A DNA stretch of 64,000 bases. Origin: a virus. The notes beneath the pieces were generated by a model. That model saw only the letters and a list, made by a program, of their open reading frames with translations. It ran no database searches and was not told where the DNA came from. This document shows, one piece after another, positions 41,288 through 50,042 of the stretch (the stretch's first letter is position 1; each line of letters begins with the position of its first letter). A program made the translations under genes and the position numbers. The stretch spans positions 31,269 to 95,268 of IMG/VR virus record IMGVR_UViG_3300003873_000004; one strand, written 5' to 3'.

Positions 41288-41368
41288 ATCTAATATTAGA
41301 TATTTCGTCTATTCAACAAAAATGCTGGCAGTCGCAACCAATCATCCTTCAACACTAGAAAATATCGC

Positions 41369-41397
41369 TTGACAAGAGCGTCAAAATAGTTTAGACT
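41369..41397 (+). promoter_or_regulatory. Sigma70-like promoter TTGACA-N17-TAGACT
   Basis: First of two tandem promoters; no gene follows before the second one. Confidence 0.7.
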
Positions 41398-41487
41398 TAT
41401 TGTATTGAAAGGGAAAGAAGCGTTCAAAGAACAAGCTTCAACGGTTAGACAAACTAATCACTGGTGAAAGGCCAGGAAACAAAGTGC

Positions 41488-41516
41488 TTGACAAGATCAA
41501 AGAAATAGTTTAGACT
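41488..41516 (+). promoter_or_regulatory. Sigma70-like promoter TTGACA-N17-TAGACT
   Basis: Drives the zinc-finger-like genes at 41550 and 41690. Bases around it match the promoter at 39332 (AAACAAAGTGCTTGACAAGA). Confidence 0.72.
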
Positions 41517-41549
41517 TATTGTATTGAAAGAAGTTAAGGAGATTATATT

Positions 41550-41693
41550 ATGAAAAAATTATCAACAACAAAAAGAATCAAGTGTGAAAATTGTGGGGCG
41601 TTCATTCGTGAAAATCTGATGCCGAAACATAAGTGTAAAGTTTGGCGCGAAAAAGAGCTGGACAAAATCGTAGAACGCATGGAGAAGAAATGA
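41550..41693 (+). CDS. Small zinc-finger-like protein
   Basis: 47 residues. C-E-N-C and H-K-C (IKCENCGAFIRENL, MPKHKCKVW) could bind one zinc. Overlaps the next gene (ATGA). Confidence 0.65.
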   Translation: MKKLSTTKRIKCENCGAFIRENLMPKHKCKVWREKELDKIVERMEKK

Positions 41694-41839
41694 GTCACGA
41701 TTCATGTAAACTTTGTGGATGGGTGGAACCAGAGAACGGTAAAGCTGTGACACGTCGATGCGATCGAGAAGGTTGTCCACAGAAGAAAGAATACCCATTA
41801 ATGAACTGGCTTAAGAAAGCTTTTGTGGAGAAAAGATGA
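41690..41839 (+). CDS. Small Cys-rich protein
   Basis: 49 residues from ATG at 41690 with two Cys pairs (SCKLCGW and RCDREGCP), likely zinc-binding. Overlaps both neighbours. Confidence 0.65.
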   Translation: MSHDSCKLCGWVEPENGKAVTRRCDREGCPQKKEYPLMNWLKKAFVEKR

Positions 41840-42054
41840 ACGTAAATTTAGAAACAACACCGTGCGTTTTCGCTCATCCAAAATTACATAATTTGTTTTA
41901 CTGTGATCGACACCCGCAGGGGATGACTCAGAACATGGGCGAAGCTAATCGATATGTTGGCGCGCAAGCAAGGATGGAAGGCGTAGCAGATATGATTAAA
42001 AAATTCCCCAAAATTAAACCGGGACAGGTGGTGTTCAATTACATTGTTAGCTGA
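41836..42054 (+). CDS. Protein of unknown function
   Basis: 72 residues (MNVNLETTPCVFAHPKLHNL, YCDRHPQG), with Cys and His that may bind metal. Not recognised. Confidence 0.65.
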   Translation: MNVNLETTPCVFAHPKLHNLFYCDRHPQGMTQNMGEANRYVGAQARMEGVADMIKKFPKIKPGQVVFNYIVS

Positions 42055-42066
42055 ACTATCATGAAG

Positions 42067-42073
42067 CTAAATA
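42067..42073 (+). promoter_or_regulatory. Late promoter motif CTAAATA
   Basis: GCTAAATA, then ATTAA and ATG at 42079; same spacing as at 2469, 13405, 47797 and 59310. Confidence 0.62.
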
Positions 42074-42078
42074 ATTAA

Positions 42079-42744
42079 ATGCTGACTTTGAATGAATTTC
42101 TGGTAGAACGAGAATACAAAGAATTTTGTGCACTGGACTTCGATGCTTTAGATGAAGGAGTGCTAGATAGACTATCCGGCGCAATGAAAAAGAAAATCGA
42201 ATTTGTCAAAAGGGTTGCTGATAAGACAGGAAACAAATTGTCTGATGTCGTGGCAACTTTCAAAAATAGAAAAGTGTTTTCTTTCTTCACCAAGATTAAA
42301 TGGTCGTTCGACAAGTTGATTCAACTTCTCAAAACTGGTTACAAAGCATACGGCACACTGATCAAAGTTGTATCTGAATATTTGGCAAAAAATCCCGTAG
42401 TGAAATGGACAGACAAGAAGCTGATCGAATTAGACGATTTCTTGAAAACTCATCCTAAGACGCGAAGAATGGCAGGATTTGTGGTGGCTGGATTGCTGGC
42501 GTATGTATGGTTTCATGTAGCATTTTCTGGTGATGTGTCCACAGACTTCGATATGTCACAACTTATAGCTGCTATGTCTGGAAGTTTTTCATTATCCAAC
42601 ATATTCTCTGGAGCGAATGGAATCACCATGATCGGCCTGCTTTTGGCTGGCACTTTAACTGGCGGGTTTCCTTGGCCGTCTAGAGCCAATACACAATTCA
42701 TTACAGCAATTATCGGCACACTAATTCACAAATTTCGACATTAG
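42079..42744 (+). CDS. Putative membrane/virion protein with capsid-targeting-like N-terminus
   Basis: 221 residues. The N-terminus MLTLNEFLVERE resembles the capsid-targeting sequence of T4 internal proteins (MKTYQEFIAEA). Two hydrophobic segments follow (GFVVAGLLAYVWFHVAF and MIGLLLAGTLTGGF). Late promoter. Function unknown; a head or membrane role is inferred. Confidence 0.65.
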   Translation: MLTLNEFLVEREYKEFCALDFDALDEGVLDRLSGAMKKKIEFVKRVADKTGNKLSDVVATFKNRKVFSFFTKIKWSFDKLIQLLKTGYKAYGTLIKVVSEYLAKNPVVKWTDKKLIELDDFLKTHPKTRRMAGFVVAGLLAYVWFHVAFSGDVSTDFDMSQLIAAMSGSFSLSNIFSGANGITMIGLLLAGTLTGGFPWPSRANTQFITAIIGTLIHKFRH

Positions 42745-42747
42745 CGC

Positions 42748-42776
42748 TTGACAACAGCGTCAAAATAGTTTAGACT
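42748..42776 (+). promoter_or_regulatory. Sigma70-like promoter TTGACA-N17-TAGACT
   Basis: Begins three bases after the preceding stop and drives the genes 42815 to 43497. Confidence 0.72.
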
Positions 42777-42814
42777 TATTGTATTGAAAGAGAAAAACAA
42801 AAGGAGATTATATT

Positions 42815-43069
42815 ATGAAAAACAAATTAGACATAGGTGGCCCAAAAGGTAATGCTTATTACATTCTAAGTGTTGCTGAAAGTTTGTCAGAACAGTTGGG
42901 ATATAATACAGACGAAATACTTTACAAGATGGAATCCGGCGGGTATGAAGATTTACTGCGTGAGTTCAATCACTGGTTCGATGATGTTGTGACTCTGGTG
43001 TCATCAGAGAAACTTCCAGTTGATTCGAGTTTGTACACACTAGAAAATGATTCTGTGAGGTATTTGTAA
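42815..43069 (+). CDS. Protein of unknown function
   Basis: 84 residues (MKNKLDIGGPKGNAYYILSV). The segment GNAYYILSVAESLSEQLG recurs in small phage proteins of unknown role. Its stop overlaps the next ATG. Confidence 0.68.
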   Translation: MKNKLDIGGPKGNAYYILSVAESLSEQLGYNTDEILYKMESGGYEDLLREFNHWFDDVVTLVSSEKLPVDSSLYTLENDSVRYL

Positions 43070-43497
43070 TGTTAGGCAAGGCTATTGCGCTAGCAGCAAA
43101 AATACACGAGGGGCAGAAAGATAAGGGTGGATATGCTTATATTCTTCATCCGCTTCGAGTCATGAACGGACTAAATTCAACAGACAAAGAACTCTGTGCC
43201 ATCGCTGTTCTACACGACACGGTAGAAGATTCGGATTTGACAGAACAAGATTTACGAGAGCAAGGATTTCCTGAGCGGGTTGTTGTTGGTGTTGTTGCTA
43301 TGAGTAGGCGCCCTGGAGAATCATACGAGACATTCATTGAGCGTTGCGCGTGTAATTCTGATGCTCGATTGGTAAAACTTCAAGACCTTCGAGATAATTC
43401 CGACATTACTCGATTGAAAGGCATATCGAAACAAGATTTGGAACGAATGGAAAAATATCACAAGGCGTGGGTTTATTTGTCAGGAGCACAGAAATGA
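43069..43497 (+). CDS. HD-domain (p)ppGpp hydrolase-like protein (MESH1/SpoT type)
   Basis: 142 residues, the size of small alarmone hydrolases. Features: AAKIHEGQKDKGGYAYILHPLRV (first His ligands), AIAVLHDTVEDSDLTEQDL (HD motif and the E-D pair), and VKLQDLRDNSDI (Asp ligand). These are the metal and substrate residues of the SpoT/MESH1 hydrolase domain. It may blunt the host stringent response; other nucleotide substrates are possible. Confidence 0.85.
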   Translation: MLGKAIALAAKIHEGQKDKGGYAYILHPLRVMNGLNSTDKELCAIAVLHDTVEDSDLTEQDLREQGFPERVVVGVVAMSRRPGESYETFIERCACNSDARLVKLQDLRDNSDITRLKGISKQDLERMEKYHKAWVYLSGAQK

Positions 43498-43810
43498 ATT
43501 ATACTCGATACACAGATGAAGAATTAATCGTCATCGGGCTATGGGAAGATGTAGATTCTCTAGAGTTCGAACTGGCAGAAAGATTGGATCGACTGATTGA
43601 GGAAGTTGAAGACTAGAAAAATACGAAGAAGATATCGCAGAATTGGAAAACGTAGCCGAGAGTCAAAAATGTACAATAGAAAAACATGACGACGAAATCG
43701 ACAAAAAGGATGACGTTATAGCCAATCTCGAAGAAGAAATAGAATTCTTGCGAAAAGAAAATTTGAAACTAAAAAGAACCGGTGGAGATTGCTCTCGTGT
43801 TGTAACTTAA
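43494..43810 (+). pseudogene. Coiled-coil protein, single-base frameshift
   Basis: The first frame (MNYTRYTDEELIVIGLWEDV to EEVED) stops at 43616. Another frame continues with EKYEEDIAELENVAESQKC and IANLEEEIEFLRKENLKL to a stop at 43810. One extra base in GACTAG (43611-43616) fuses them as EVED-LEKYEED, a 105-residue coiled-coil protein. Confidence 0.72.
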
Positions 43811-43829
43811 CATAGGAGGACACCACAAA

Positions 43830-44186
43830 ATGTCTAGAACAATTAGAAGAAAAACATACAAGTCTGGTCTATACGAATTCGACGATTATGCTGGCGAAAC
43901 ACGTATAGAATTTCGACTGTTTAGAAATACATTTTACATCAAACCTGGATCAGGAGCACGTGGAAAATATATTGTTCTAACCAAAGAACATGAACGGAAA
44001 CAAAAAGCAAGATTTCATTCAGACTCATACGAAACCATGAGAAATGCCCAGAAGTGGTATCGCCGGATGCTAAATAAAACACTAAGGACAAAACAAAAGC
44101 AATATTTAAGGAATGCTATCAAAAATGAAACATTTGAAAAATACGCTGAACCAAGATTTATCAAAGATGCAGGATGGTATTGGTAA
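43830..44186 (+). CDS. Small basic protein, unknown function
   Basis: 118 residues, strongly basic (MSRTIRRKTYKSGLYEFDDY, RRMLNKTLRTKQKQYLR). It may bind nucleic acid. AGGAGG precedes the ATG. Confidence 0.68.
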   Translation: MSRTIRRKTYKSGLYEFDDYAGETRIEFRLFRNTFYIKPGSGARGKYIVLTKEHERKQKARFHSDSYETMRNAQKWYRRMLNKTLRTKQKQYLRNAIKNETFEKYAEPRFIKDAGWYW

Positions 44187-44481
44187 TGCGGTAGGCTCAT
44201 ACACAAATCGTTTTGTTTTGTTTCTCTTAGTAATTTTCACCTTTCTGTATTTTCAGTCGTGCGTTCCAAATACACCAGCGCCCGCATTTAATTACAGTCA
44301 AACACGTGGTGTAGCGCAACCCAGCTCAGGTAACCTCCTCCAGAGCCTTGGAGCAAAATGCGCTGAAACTCATGCCGATAGAGTTCGAGAAGTAGATTCC
44401 GGAGTCCTTCTCGTTAGCGACAGCTTTGATAATCGCGTCGACGTGCCTCTGAGTTTCTTACCTTTTAGGAGCATCAAATGA
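44167..44481 (+). CDS. Small membrane-anchored or lipoprotein-like protein
   Basis: 104 residues from ATG at 44167; an in-frame ATG at 44113 would overlap the previous gene by 74 bases. A membrane segment (FVLFLLVIFTFLYFQSC) ends in Cys, a weak lipobox, followed by VPNTPAPAF. Function unknown; spanin-like candidates look similar. Confidence 0.6.
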   Translation: MQDGIGNAVGSYTNRFVLFLLVIFTFLYFQSCVPNTPAPAFNYSQTRGVAQPSSGNLLQSLGAKCAETHADRVREVDSGVLLVSDSFDNRVDVPLSFLPFRSIK

Positions 44482-44786
44482 CAGAAGAAACTAAAACAGA
44501 AGCAGCAACTTTTGGGTATATCCGAAAAAATCCTCTAAAGGCCGTTGCTGGGGTTATGACAATTCTTGGAATTTTAGTATCAACTGTCTGGGCCGCCGAT
44601 GCTAGATTCAATCAAACTCCACAAATAACAGAATTAAAAAATTCAATTCAATTTGACCGTAGGCAATCTCTAGAAGATTCCATCATGGTTCTTCAAATGA
44701 AAACTGCAGGCGCTGATCAGAAAGCTATCGACAAAGCTCTACTAGAACGATACAAGAACAGGCTGAACAATCTAAGCAAAAAATAA
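44478..44786 (+). CDS. Small membrane protein, unknown function
   Basis: 102 residues with one membrane segment (AVAGVMTILGILVSTVWA) and a charged helix after it. Overlaps the previous gene by four bases. Confidence 0.65.
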   Translation: MTEETKTEAATFGYIRKNPLKAVAGVMTILGILVSTVWAADARFNQTPQITELKNSIQFDRRQSLEDSIMVLQMKTAGADQKAIDKALLERYKNRLNNLSKK

Positions 44787-44789
44787 TTC

Positions 44790-44818
44790 TTGACTTCTCC
44801 TTAAGATTCGCGTAGAAT
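44790..44818 (+). promoter_or_regulatory. Sigma70-like promoter TTGACT-N17-TAGAAT
   Basis: The -35 and -10 hexamers equal those at 4409 and 59347. It drives 44837 and uvsX. Confidence 0.66.
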
Positions 44819-44836
44819 CATTCAAAAGGAGATCAC

Positions 44837-45097
44837 ATGTCAGACAAACAATTCGCAGACATTAAAATAGGCTTGAAAGATGCCGTGCTTGTATTTTCGC
44901 CAGAAAATGATAATAGCTACGGGCTAGCTGTTCACGCGCCTAAAGAAATCGTAGAAGATGAAAATTCTACCATTCCGATCAATGTTGCCGTCGCAGCACA
45001 AATTTATACATACATTTCGAATGAAGAAAACATGAAGAAAATAATTGAATATTTTGAAGAAACTATGGGAAATTCTGAGGAGAAAGAATGGGGCTGA
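44837..45097 (+). CDS. Protein of unknown function
   Basis: 86 residues, acidic (MSDKQFADIKIGLKDAVLVF), behind AAAAGGAG. Overlaps uvsX by 10 bases, so it may be translated with it. Confidence 0.68.
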   Translation: MSDKQFADIKIGLKDAVLVFSPENDNSYGLAVHAPKEIVEDENSTIPINVAVAAQIYTYISNEENMKKIIEYFEETMGNSEEKEWG

Positions 45098-46115
45098 TAG
45101 ATAATTTACTAAAACCCGGAGCAATTGGGAAAATATCGACATTAGATACGTCGGTAATATTTAACGAAAAAGATACATTTCAAACCACCCTGCCAATAGT
45201 CAACATAGCGTTTTCTGGTGAAATTGATGGCGGTGTAAGCACAGGTCTTACAGTATTGAGTGGAGAATCAAAGACGTTCAAAACTTTGTTGATGTTGTAT
45301 TGTCTAAAGGCATATCAGAACAAATATCCAGAATCCGTTTGCCTGTTTTACGACTGTGAATTTGGAGTGACCCCAGACTATATCAAATCCATCGGTCTTG
45401 ATGGCAGCAGAATTATTCATATTCCGGTTGAGCATGTCGAACAGCTAAAATTCGACCTTGTTGCGAGATTAAAAGAAATCAAAAAAAACGACAAGGTGTT
45501 TATCATGGTCGATTCTCTTGGCAATTTAGCATCAAAGAAAGAGGTGGAAGACGCACAAGATGAAAAGTCCGTCGCGGATATGACAAGGGCTAAGGCTATA
45601 CGTTCGCTTTTGCGTATAATTACTCCACACCTAACAATGAAAGATATTCCGTGTTTCTTAGTAAACCATGTGTATAAAGAGATTGGAATGTTTCCAAAAA
45701 CTATTATTCCGGGTGGCAGTGCCGTTACATATGCCGCAAACCAGATTTTTGTCATTGGAAAAGCAAAAGAAAAATAGGAAAGGAATTGTCTGGGTTCAAA
45801 TTTACAATCAATATACACAAATCGAGAAATGTAATCGAGGGTTCTAAGTTTGCGTTTATCGCAAGTTTCGAAGACGGCATTGACAAATGGACAGGATTGC
45901 TTGATGTGGCTCTAGCTACAGGTCACGTAACCAAGCCCTCTAACGGTTGGTATGTCCGGCCAAACATCGATGACGTAAAGTATCGAGAGAAGAATACGCA
46001 CAGCGCAGAATTCTGGATGCCAATTTTACAGAAAACAGATTTCCCGCAAGCGGTATCCAGAAAATTCAAACTATCAACAAATAATCTAACACAAGAGGAA
46101 GAATCAAATGAGTAG
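45088..46115 (+). pseudogene. uvsX: UvsX recombinase (RecA-like), single-base frameshift in the sequence
   Basis: Strand-exchange protein of T4-type recombination. The first frame has LTVLSGESKTFKTLLMLYC (Walker A), VFIMVDSLGNLASKKEVED (Walker B and L1 region) and FPKTIIPGGSAVTYAANQIF. It stops at 45777; the C-terminal part (SGFKFTINIHKSRNV, then GWYVRP) follows in another frame to 46115. One extra A in the A5 run at 45770-45774 gives KEKIGKELSGFKF and a 342-residue UvsX. Since uvsY, gp46 and gp47 are intact, a sequencing undercall is the simplest explanation. Confidence 0.88.
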
Positions 46116-46380
46116 TCTAGAATATGAAATCGTTTTGCTTGACGATACCGGCCGAGTAAATGTGGACGGACAAAACACTGGAATCATTATCGACAACACA
46201 TTAGCTAAAATTGATGAAGTTTATTTCGAAGAAGATAATTTGATCGTAGAATATAAATTGTCAAACGAGTATGATTATCCAGAAGATATTGACAAGTTCA
46301 AAGAAAGTCTAACTTTGATCATCGCAAAATTGATGGCAGAACTTGCTGATGATTTGAAGGATGAAAATGCCGACGATTGA
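46108..46380 (+). CDS. Small acidic protein, unknown function
   Basis: 90 residues (MSSLEYEIVLLDDTGRVNVD). It overlaps uvsX and gp41 and lies between them, so it belongs to the replication operon. Not recognised. Confidence 0.68.
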   Translation: MSSLEYEIVLLDDTGRVNVDGQNTGIIIDNTLAKIDEVYFEEDNLIVEYKLSNEYDYPEDIDKFKESLTLIIAKLMAELADDLKDENADD

Positions 46381-47779
46381 TGATCAGCTTTCGATAGAAT
46401 CATTAATACTCACAAATTTAATCAACAACGAAGAATACGCACGAAAGGTATCACCTTTTCTAAAGGTAGAATATTTTGAGGACAGATACAAGAAAATTGT
46501 CTTCGAAGAATATGTTGATTATCTTACCAAGTATAATTCTATTCCAACCAAAGAAGCATTATATCTCGAAGTAGAAGTGCGAACAGATATTGATGCTGAT
46601 TTGTTAGATGGGGTTCAGAAATCACTTTTAGAAGTATCACAACATGCTTCTGATGATAAGGCAGACCCAAAATGGTTAGCTGATACTACAGAACAGTATT
46701 GTAAGGATAGAGCATTATATTTGGCTGTTACTGATGCTATTGGTATCATCGACGGCCAAGATAAGAAGCGCGATAAAAATGCTATTCCAAGTATTCTATC
46801 AGACGCACTGGCTGTTACTTTTGATACTCATATTGGACATGATTATTTCGATGATGCCGCAGATCGGTGGGATTTTATGCACCGGGACGAAGCACGAATC
46901 AAATTTGATCTGGATTGGTTCAATAAAGTTTCCGGAGGAGGAATACCACCAAAAACTCTAACTGCGGTGCTTGCGGGTTCTGGCGTAGGTAAATCTCTCG
47001 CCATGTGCCATATGGCAGCAGGATTCACGATGGCAGGCAAAAATGTTTTGTATATCACGATGGAAATGGCAGAAGAAAGAATTTCGGAACGTATTGATGC
47101 AAATTTGTTAAATACCAGTCTTGACGATTTGCTGACGTTGCCGAGAGAAACATACACCAAGAAAATAGATAAACTTCGTAAGAATACAGTAGGGAATTTT
47201 GTGGTAAAGGAATATCCAACGGCAGCCGCACATGTTGGGCACTTCCGTCATCTTATTCAAGAGCTGAAACTCAAGAAGAAATTTCATCCAGACATCATTT
47301 TTGTCGATTACTTAAATATCTGTGCATCAGCTAGAGTTCGTGGTGGGGAAAATACATATGTGCTATGTAAAAGTATAGCGGAGGAACTTCGAGGGCTGGC
47401 TATCGAATTAGATGTTGCCATTATTACCGCGACTCAAACAAATCGCGAAGGAAGTTCGGCCTCTGATTTATCAATGACTGATGTGTCTGAAAGTTTTGGT
47501 ATCGCAATGACGTTGGATTTATTCATAGGAATGATTTCGACAGATCAACTAGCAGCACAAGATCAAGTTTTGTTCAAATGTTTGAAAACAAGATTTGCTG
47601 ATCTTAGCGCAATGAAGCCGGGTTTGATGGGAATTGATAGGCCAAAGATGCGTCTTATGGAGTTGGAAAATAATGTTGCGCATCAGTTACAACAAAACCA
47701 ATCAATGATACCACCAAAGACCATGCCTCCAGAATTCAATGCGGTCAAAGTTGATAAATTCGATGGGTTTGAAATCTAA
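46361..47779 (+). CDS. 41: gp41-like replicative DNA helicase (DnaB family)
   Basis: 472 residues (T4 gp41 is 475). N-terminal helical domain (SIESLILTNLINNEEYARKV), then Walker A AVLAGSGVGKSLAMCHMA (about 207), NVLYITMEMAEERISERID, Walker B IIFVDYLN, and TATQTNREGSSASD. It unwinds the lagging strand and works with primase gp61. Start is ATG 46361 or 46367; both overlap the preceding gene. Confidence 0.94.
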   Translation: MKMPTIDDQLSIESLILTNLINNEEYARKVSPFLKVEYFEDRYKKIVFEEYVDYLTKYNSIPTKEALYLEVEVRTDIDADLLDGVQKSLLEVSQHASDDKADPKWLADTTEQYCKDRALYLAVTDAIGIIDGQDKKRDKNAIPSILSDALAVTFDTHIGHDYFDDAADRWDFMHRDEARIKFDLDWFNKVSGGGIPPKTLTAVLAGSGVGKSLAMCHMAAGFTMAGKNVLYITMEMAEERISERIDANLLNTSLDDLLTLPRETYTKKIDKLRKNTVGNFVVKEYPTAAAHVGHFRHLIQELKLKKKFHPDIIFVDYLNICASARVRGGENTYVLCKSIAEELRGLAIELDVAIITATQTNREGSSASDLSMTDVSESFGIAMTLDLFIGMISTDQLAAQDQVLFKCLKTRFADLSAMKPGLMGIDRPKMRLMELENNVAHQLQQNQSMIPPKTMPPEFNAVKVDKFDGFEI

Positions 47780-47784
47780 TCTTG

Positions 47785-47791
47785 CTAAATA
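47785..47791 (+). promoter_or_regulatory. Late promoter motif CTAAATA
   Basis: GCTAAATA, then CTGAC and ATG at 47797. Same spacing as the other late motifs, so a leaderless late transcript is likely. Confidence 0.62.
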
Positions 47792-47796
47792 CTGAC

Positions 47797-48603
47797 ATGA
47801 TTTCCTTCTCAGAATATTTAAATGAAGCAATTTTTGACATAAATTCTGCTGTTGATCATATTTTCGACACGTACTATGCTGATTATTTCAAGAAATTGTC
47901 GAAATTGCATGGCGGGGATACAATACCACGAAGGCCATCATCAAGAACTTTCACATCTAAAAGATTGGCAAAATTGTCTAACAACAAAGCAATTACTGTG
48001 GCTAATCTTATTAAGCCCGTAACTATTACGATAGAAGGTCAGAACAATTCATATAATCCAGTATCTTCACAAATTTTGATCAAGATGTCTCAGTTTGCCG
48101 ATTATGTTCAAAGATTTTCAAATGTGTTGGAACAGGCAGACAAAGACAGAAGCGCAGAAGATGTTTTTTCCAATATGATGATGAATCCGAAAGAAGAGCG
48201 TTCGTTTCGAGAAGATTTTCGTGGCGAGAAGATCAAGAATTCTATTGCTCATGAATTGTCCCATTGGCTGAATGACACAAAAAATAACAATAATATAATG
48301 ACAAAATTGATGAACGCGAAGGGTAAAAACGTATCTATAGAGGTTTTACAGGGATTAGATAATGTAGCACTGACTGATTTTGAACGTGATGCGCAAATTC
48401 ATCAGATAGCACAAATGAAACGTAAAATCTCGCAAGCAGTATGGGATAGTTTATCATTTGAAGAAATGCTATCCAGAGATAATTCTTTGTATCGAGCAAT
48501 TTGGATTAGACTATCAAAAAAAGATCAAAAGACATGGAAGAAATTGATACTAAAACGTATGGCACGTGAAAAACTACTAGGCAAAAATATGAGGTTCAAA
48601 TAA
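47797..48603 (+). CDS. Putative zinc metallopeptidase with capsid-targeting-like N-terminus
   Basis: 268 residues from ATG at 47797. The start MISFSEYLNEAIF resembles a T4-type capsid-targeting sequence. A zinc-protease motif HELSH is in NSIAHELSHWLNDTKN (about residue 150). Substrate unknown. A protein packed into the head and injected is one reading. Confidence 0.7.
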   Translation: MISFSEYLNEAIFDINSAVDHIFDTYYADYFKKLSKLHGGDTIPRRPSSRTFTSKRLAKLSNNKAITVANLIKPVTITIEGQNNSYNPVSSQILIKMSQFADYVQRFSNVLEQADKDRSAEDVFSNMMMNPKEERSFREDFRGEKIKNSIAHELSHWLNDTKNNNNIMTKLMNAKGKNVSIEVLQGLDNVALTDFERDAQIHQIAQMKRKISQAVWDSLSFEEMLSRDNSLYRAIWIRLSKKDQKTWKKLILKRMAREKLLGKNMRFK

Positions 48604-48604
48604 T

Positions 48605-48685
48605 ATGTTATCATTTAAGAAATTTATCACTACCAATCATCGTCGTGAAGGCGAAACCGAATTAGACGAAGGTGGAGCTATATGA
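48605..48685 (+). CDS. Short peptide or broken 5' end of the ligase-like gene
   Basis: 26 residues (MLSFKKFITTNHRREGETEL, then DEGGAI). The start has the FKKFI pattern of the capsid-targeting-like leaders. All three frames contain stops between 48683 and 48711, so it does not join the next gene by a single shift. Confidence 0.4.
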   Translation: MLSFKKFITTNHRREGETELDEGGAI

Positions 48686-48726
48686 AATTATATAATAAAA
48701 TGGATCTATAAAAAGTTTTCGGCCAT

Positions 48727-49911
48727 TTGCAGAACGTAAAGGACGTTGATACTTTTCAATTTTCTGATTTAGAGACAATCATATCCAACGCCTTATCGGG
48801 CAAGTTGTTGAAAACAAAGGAAAAAAACGACGGCCAAAATTTATTGATCTCCTGGATTGATGGGGAGTTCCGCGCTGCCCGCAATGGTAGCCATATTAAA
48901 AACTTTGGTAAAAATTCTATGACAGTATCAGCAACCAAAAGTATGTTTGCTGGACGCGGAACTATAGAAACGGCATTTTCTGATGCTGTTGGTGATATAT
49001 CCAAAGCGATTTCTAATCTTACTGCTAAGCAACAGGAAAAGATTTTCATGAACGGCAAGAAATTCATGAGCGTAGAAGTACAACATTCTGCGAATCCTAA
49101 TGTTGTTCACTATGGAAACGATACAATTGTTCTACAAGGAACACTTGAATATGATGAAGCAGGGAAACCTATTTCTCAGTTTAATATAGAAGATGCTAGA
49201 ATTCTGTCTGGTATGTTACAACAAGTTAGAGCCACAGCACAGAATACGTTTGAAGTAAAAGCAATCAAACAATTAGCTTTGAAAAAATTACCAAACTTCG
49301 CACAATTGAAAAAGAAATTTACTTCCGATTTACGAAAGGTAAGATCACGTTATGGATTATCGAATTCCGCGACAATTTCTGAATATAAAGAATCATATTG
49401 GCGAGAACAGATTACTCGAAATCTTACTGGTCTGGAAAAAGATGTTGAAGAATTACTCATTAACAGATGGGCACATTTCATCAAGCGACCGTCAATTGTT
49501 CAGATTGCTAAGATGTCCAAGCTAGGATCAGACATTCGAGCAATGGATAAAAACCATACAAAATTGGCTAAGAATGCTGATCAACCAATTGAAGATATTT
49601 TTCTACAAGTTGGTGCTAGAGTGATGGAAGGGATGACAGAATTTATGTCAGTCAATCCAGAATTTTCATCTAGTGTCATGACTAAGAACTTGAAAGATGC
49701 TATTGCCAAGATCGAAGCATCTGGAAACGAAGCAGCAATTGCTAAACTTCGATCAGAGTTGGCGCGATTAGATAGGATTGGAATTGAGCGTATCGTTCCG
49801 TCGGAAGGGATCACTTTTTTCGTACGAAAGGGCGGCGAAGATATACTTTTGAAACTCACCGGCGCTTTCGCTCCACTGAACCAAATAAATTCCATCTTAT
49901 GGCAGCTCTAA
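48727..49911 (+). CDS. Nucleic acid ligase-like nucleotidyltransferase (uncertain start)
   Basis: About 394 residues. Ligase motifs: KEKNDGQNLLISW (motif I, KxDG), FMSVEVQH (motif III-like), SEGITFF (motif IV, EG) and LLKLTGAFAPLNQ (motif V, KLTG). This is the covalent nucleotidyltransferase fold of RNA/DNA ligases. No ribosome binding site precedes the TTG at 48727, and in-frame homology-like sequence (KVFGHLQNVKDV) extends above it to a stop at 48709, so the 5' end looks damaged. Confidence 0.65.
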   Translation: MQNVKDVDTFQFSDLETIISNALSGKLLKTKEKNDGQNLLISWIDGEFRAARNGSHIKNFGKNSMTVSATKSMFAGRGTIETAFSDAVGDISKAISNLTAKQQEKIFMNGKKFMSVEVQHSANPNVVHYGNDTIVLQGTLEYDEAGKPISQFNIEDARILSGMLQQVRATAQNTFEVKAIKQLALKKLPNFAQLKKKFTSDLRKVRSRYGLSNSATISEYKESYWREQITRNLTGLEKDVEELLINRWAHFIKRPSIVQIAKMSKLGSDIRAMDKNHTKLAKNADQPIEDIFLQVGARVMEGMTEFMSVNPEFSSSVMTKNLKDAIAKIEASGNEAAIAKLRSELARLDRIGIERIVPSEGITFFVRKGGEDILLKLTGAFAPLNQINSILWQL

Positions 49912-50036
49912 GCCATTTTAGTTTGTTTCCAGTATGTTGGTATCAAAAAGAAATTCAAATTGTTTCTAGACATACTCTAGGGGCTAGAATTGTATTAAAT
50001 AAAGTTCTTGACAAGTACAGATTAAGAGCGTAGCAT
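49912..50036 (+). repeat. Five-copy intergenic regulatory module, copy D
   Basis: Almost identical to copy A over 120 bases. Its promoter TTGACA-17-TAGCAT (50008-50036) lies six bases before the methyltransferase ATG. Confidence 0.82.
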
Positions 50037-50042
50037 TGAAAT

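Larger units (their letters stand above)
41288..41549 (+). other. Intergenic stretch with two promoters
   Basis: Contains a perfect 14-base palindrome ATCTAATATTAGAT near 41287 and two sigma70-like promoters (41369 and 41488). Between them are about 90 bases without a start codon in good context. Looks like a former gene site between two duplicated promoters. Confidence 0.5.

Noticed and set aside
45770-45777. Programmed frameshift in uvsX
   Set aside because: No slippery heptamer with a downstream stimulating structure is evident, and three other genes show the same kind of one-base loss, so undercalling is simpler. I keep it as an open alternative.
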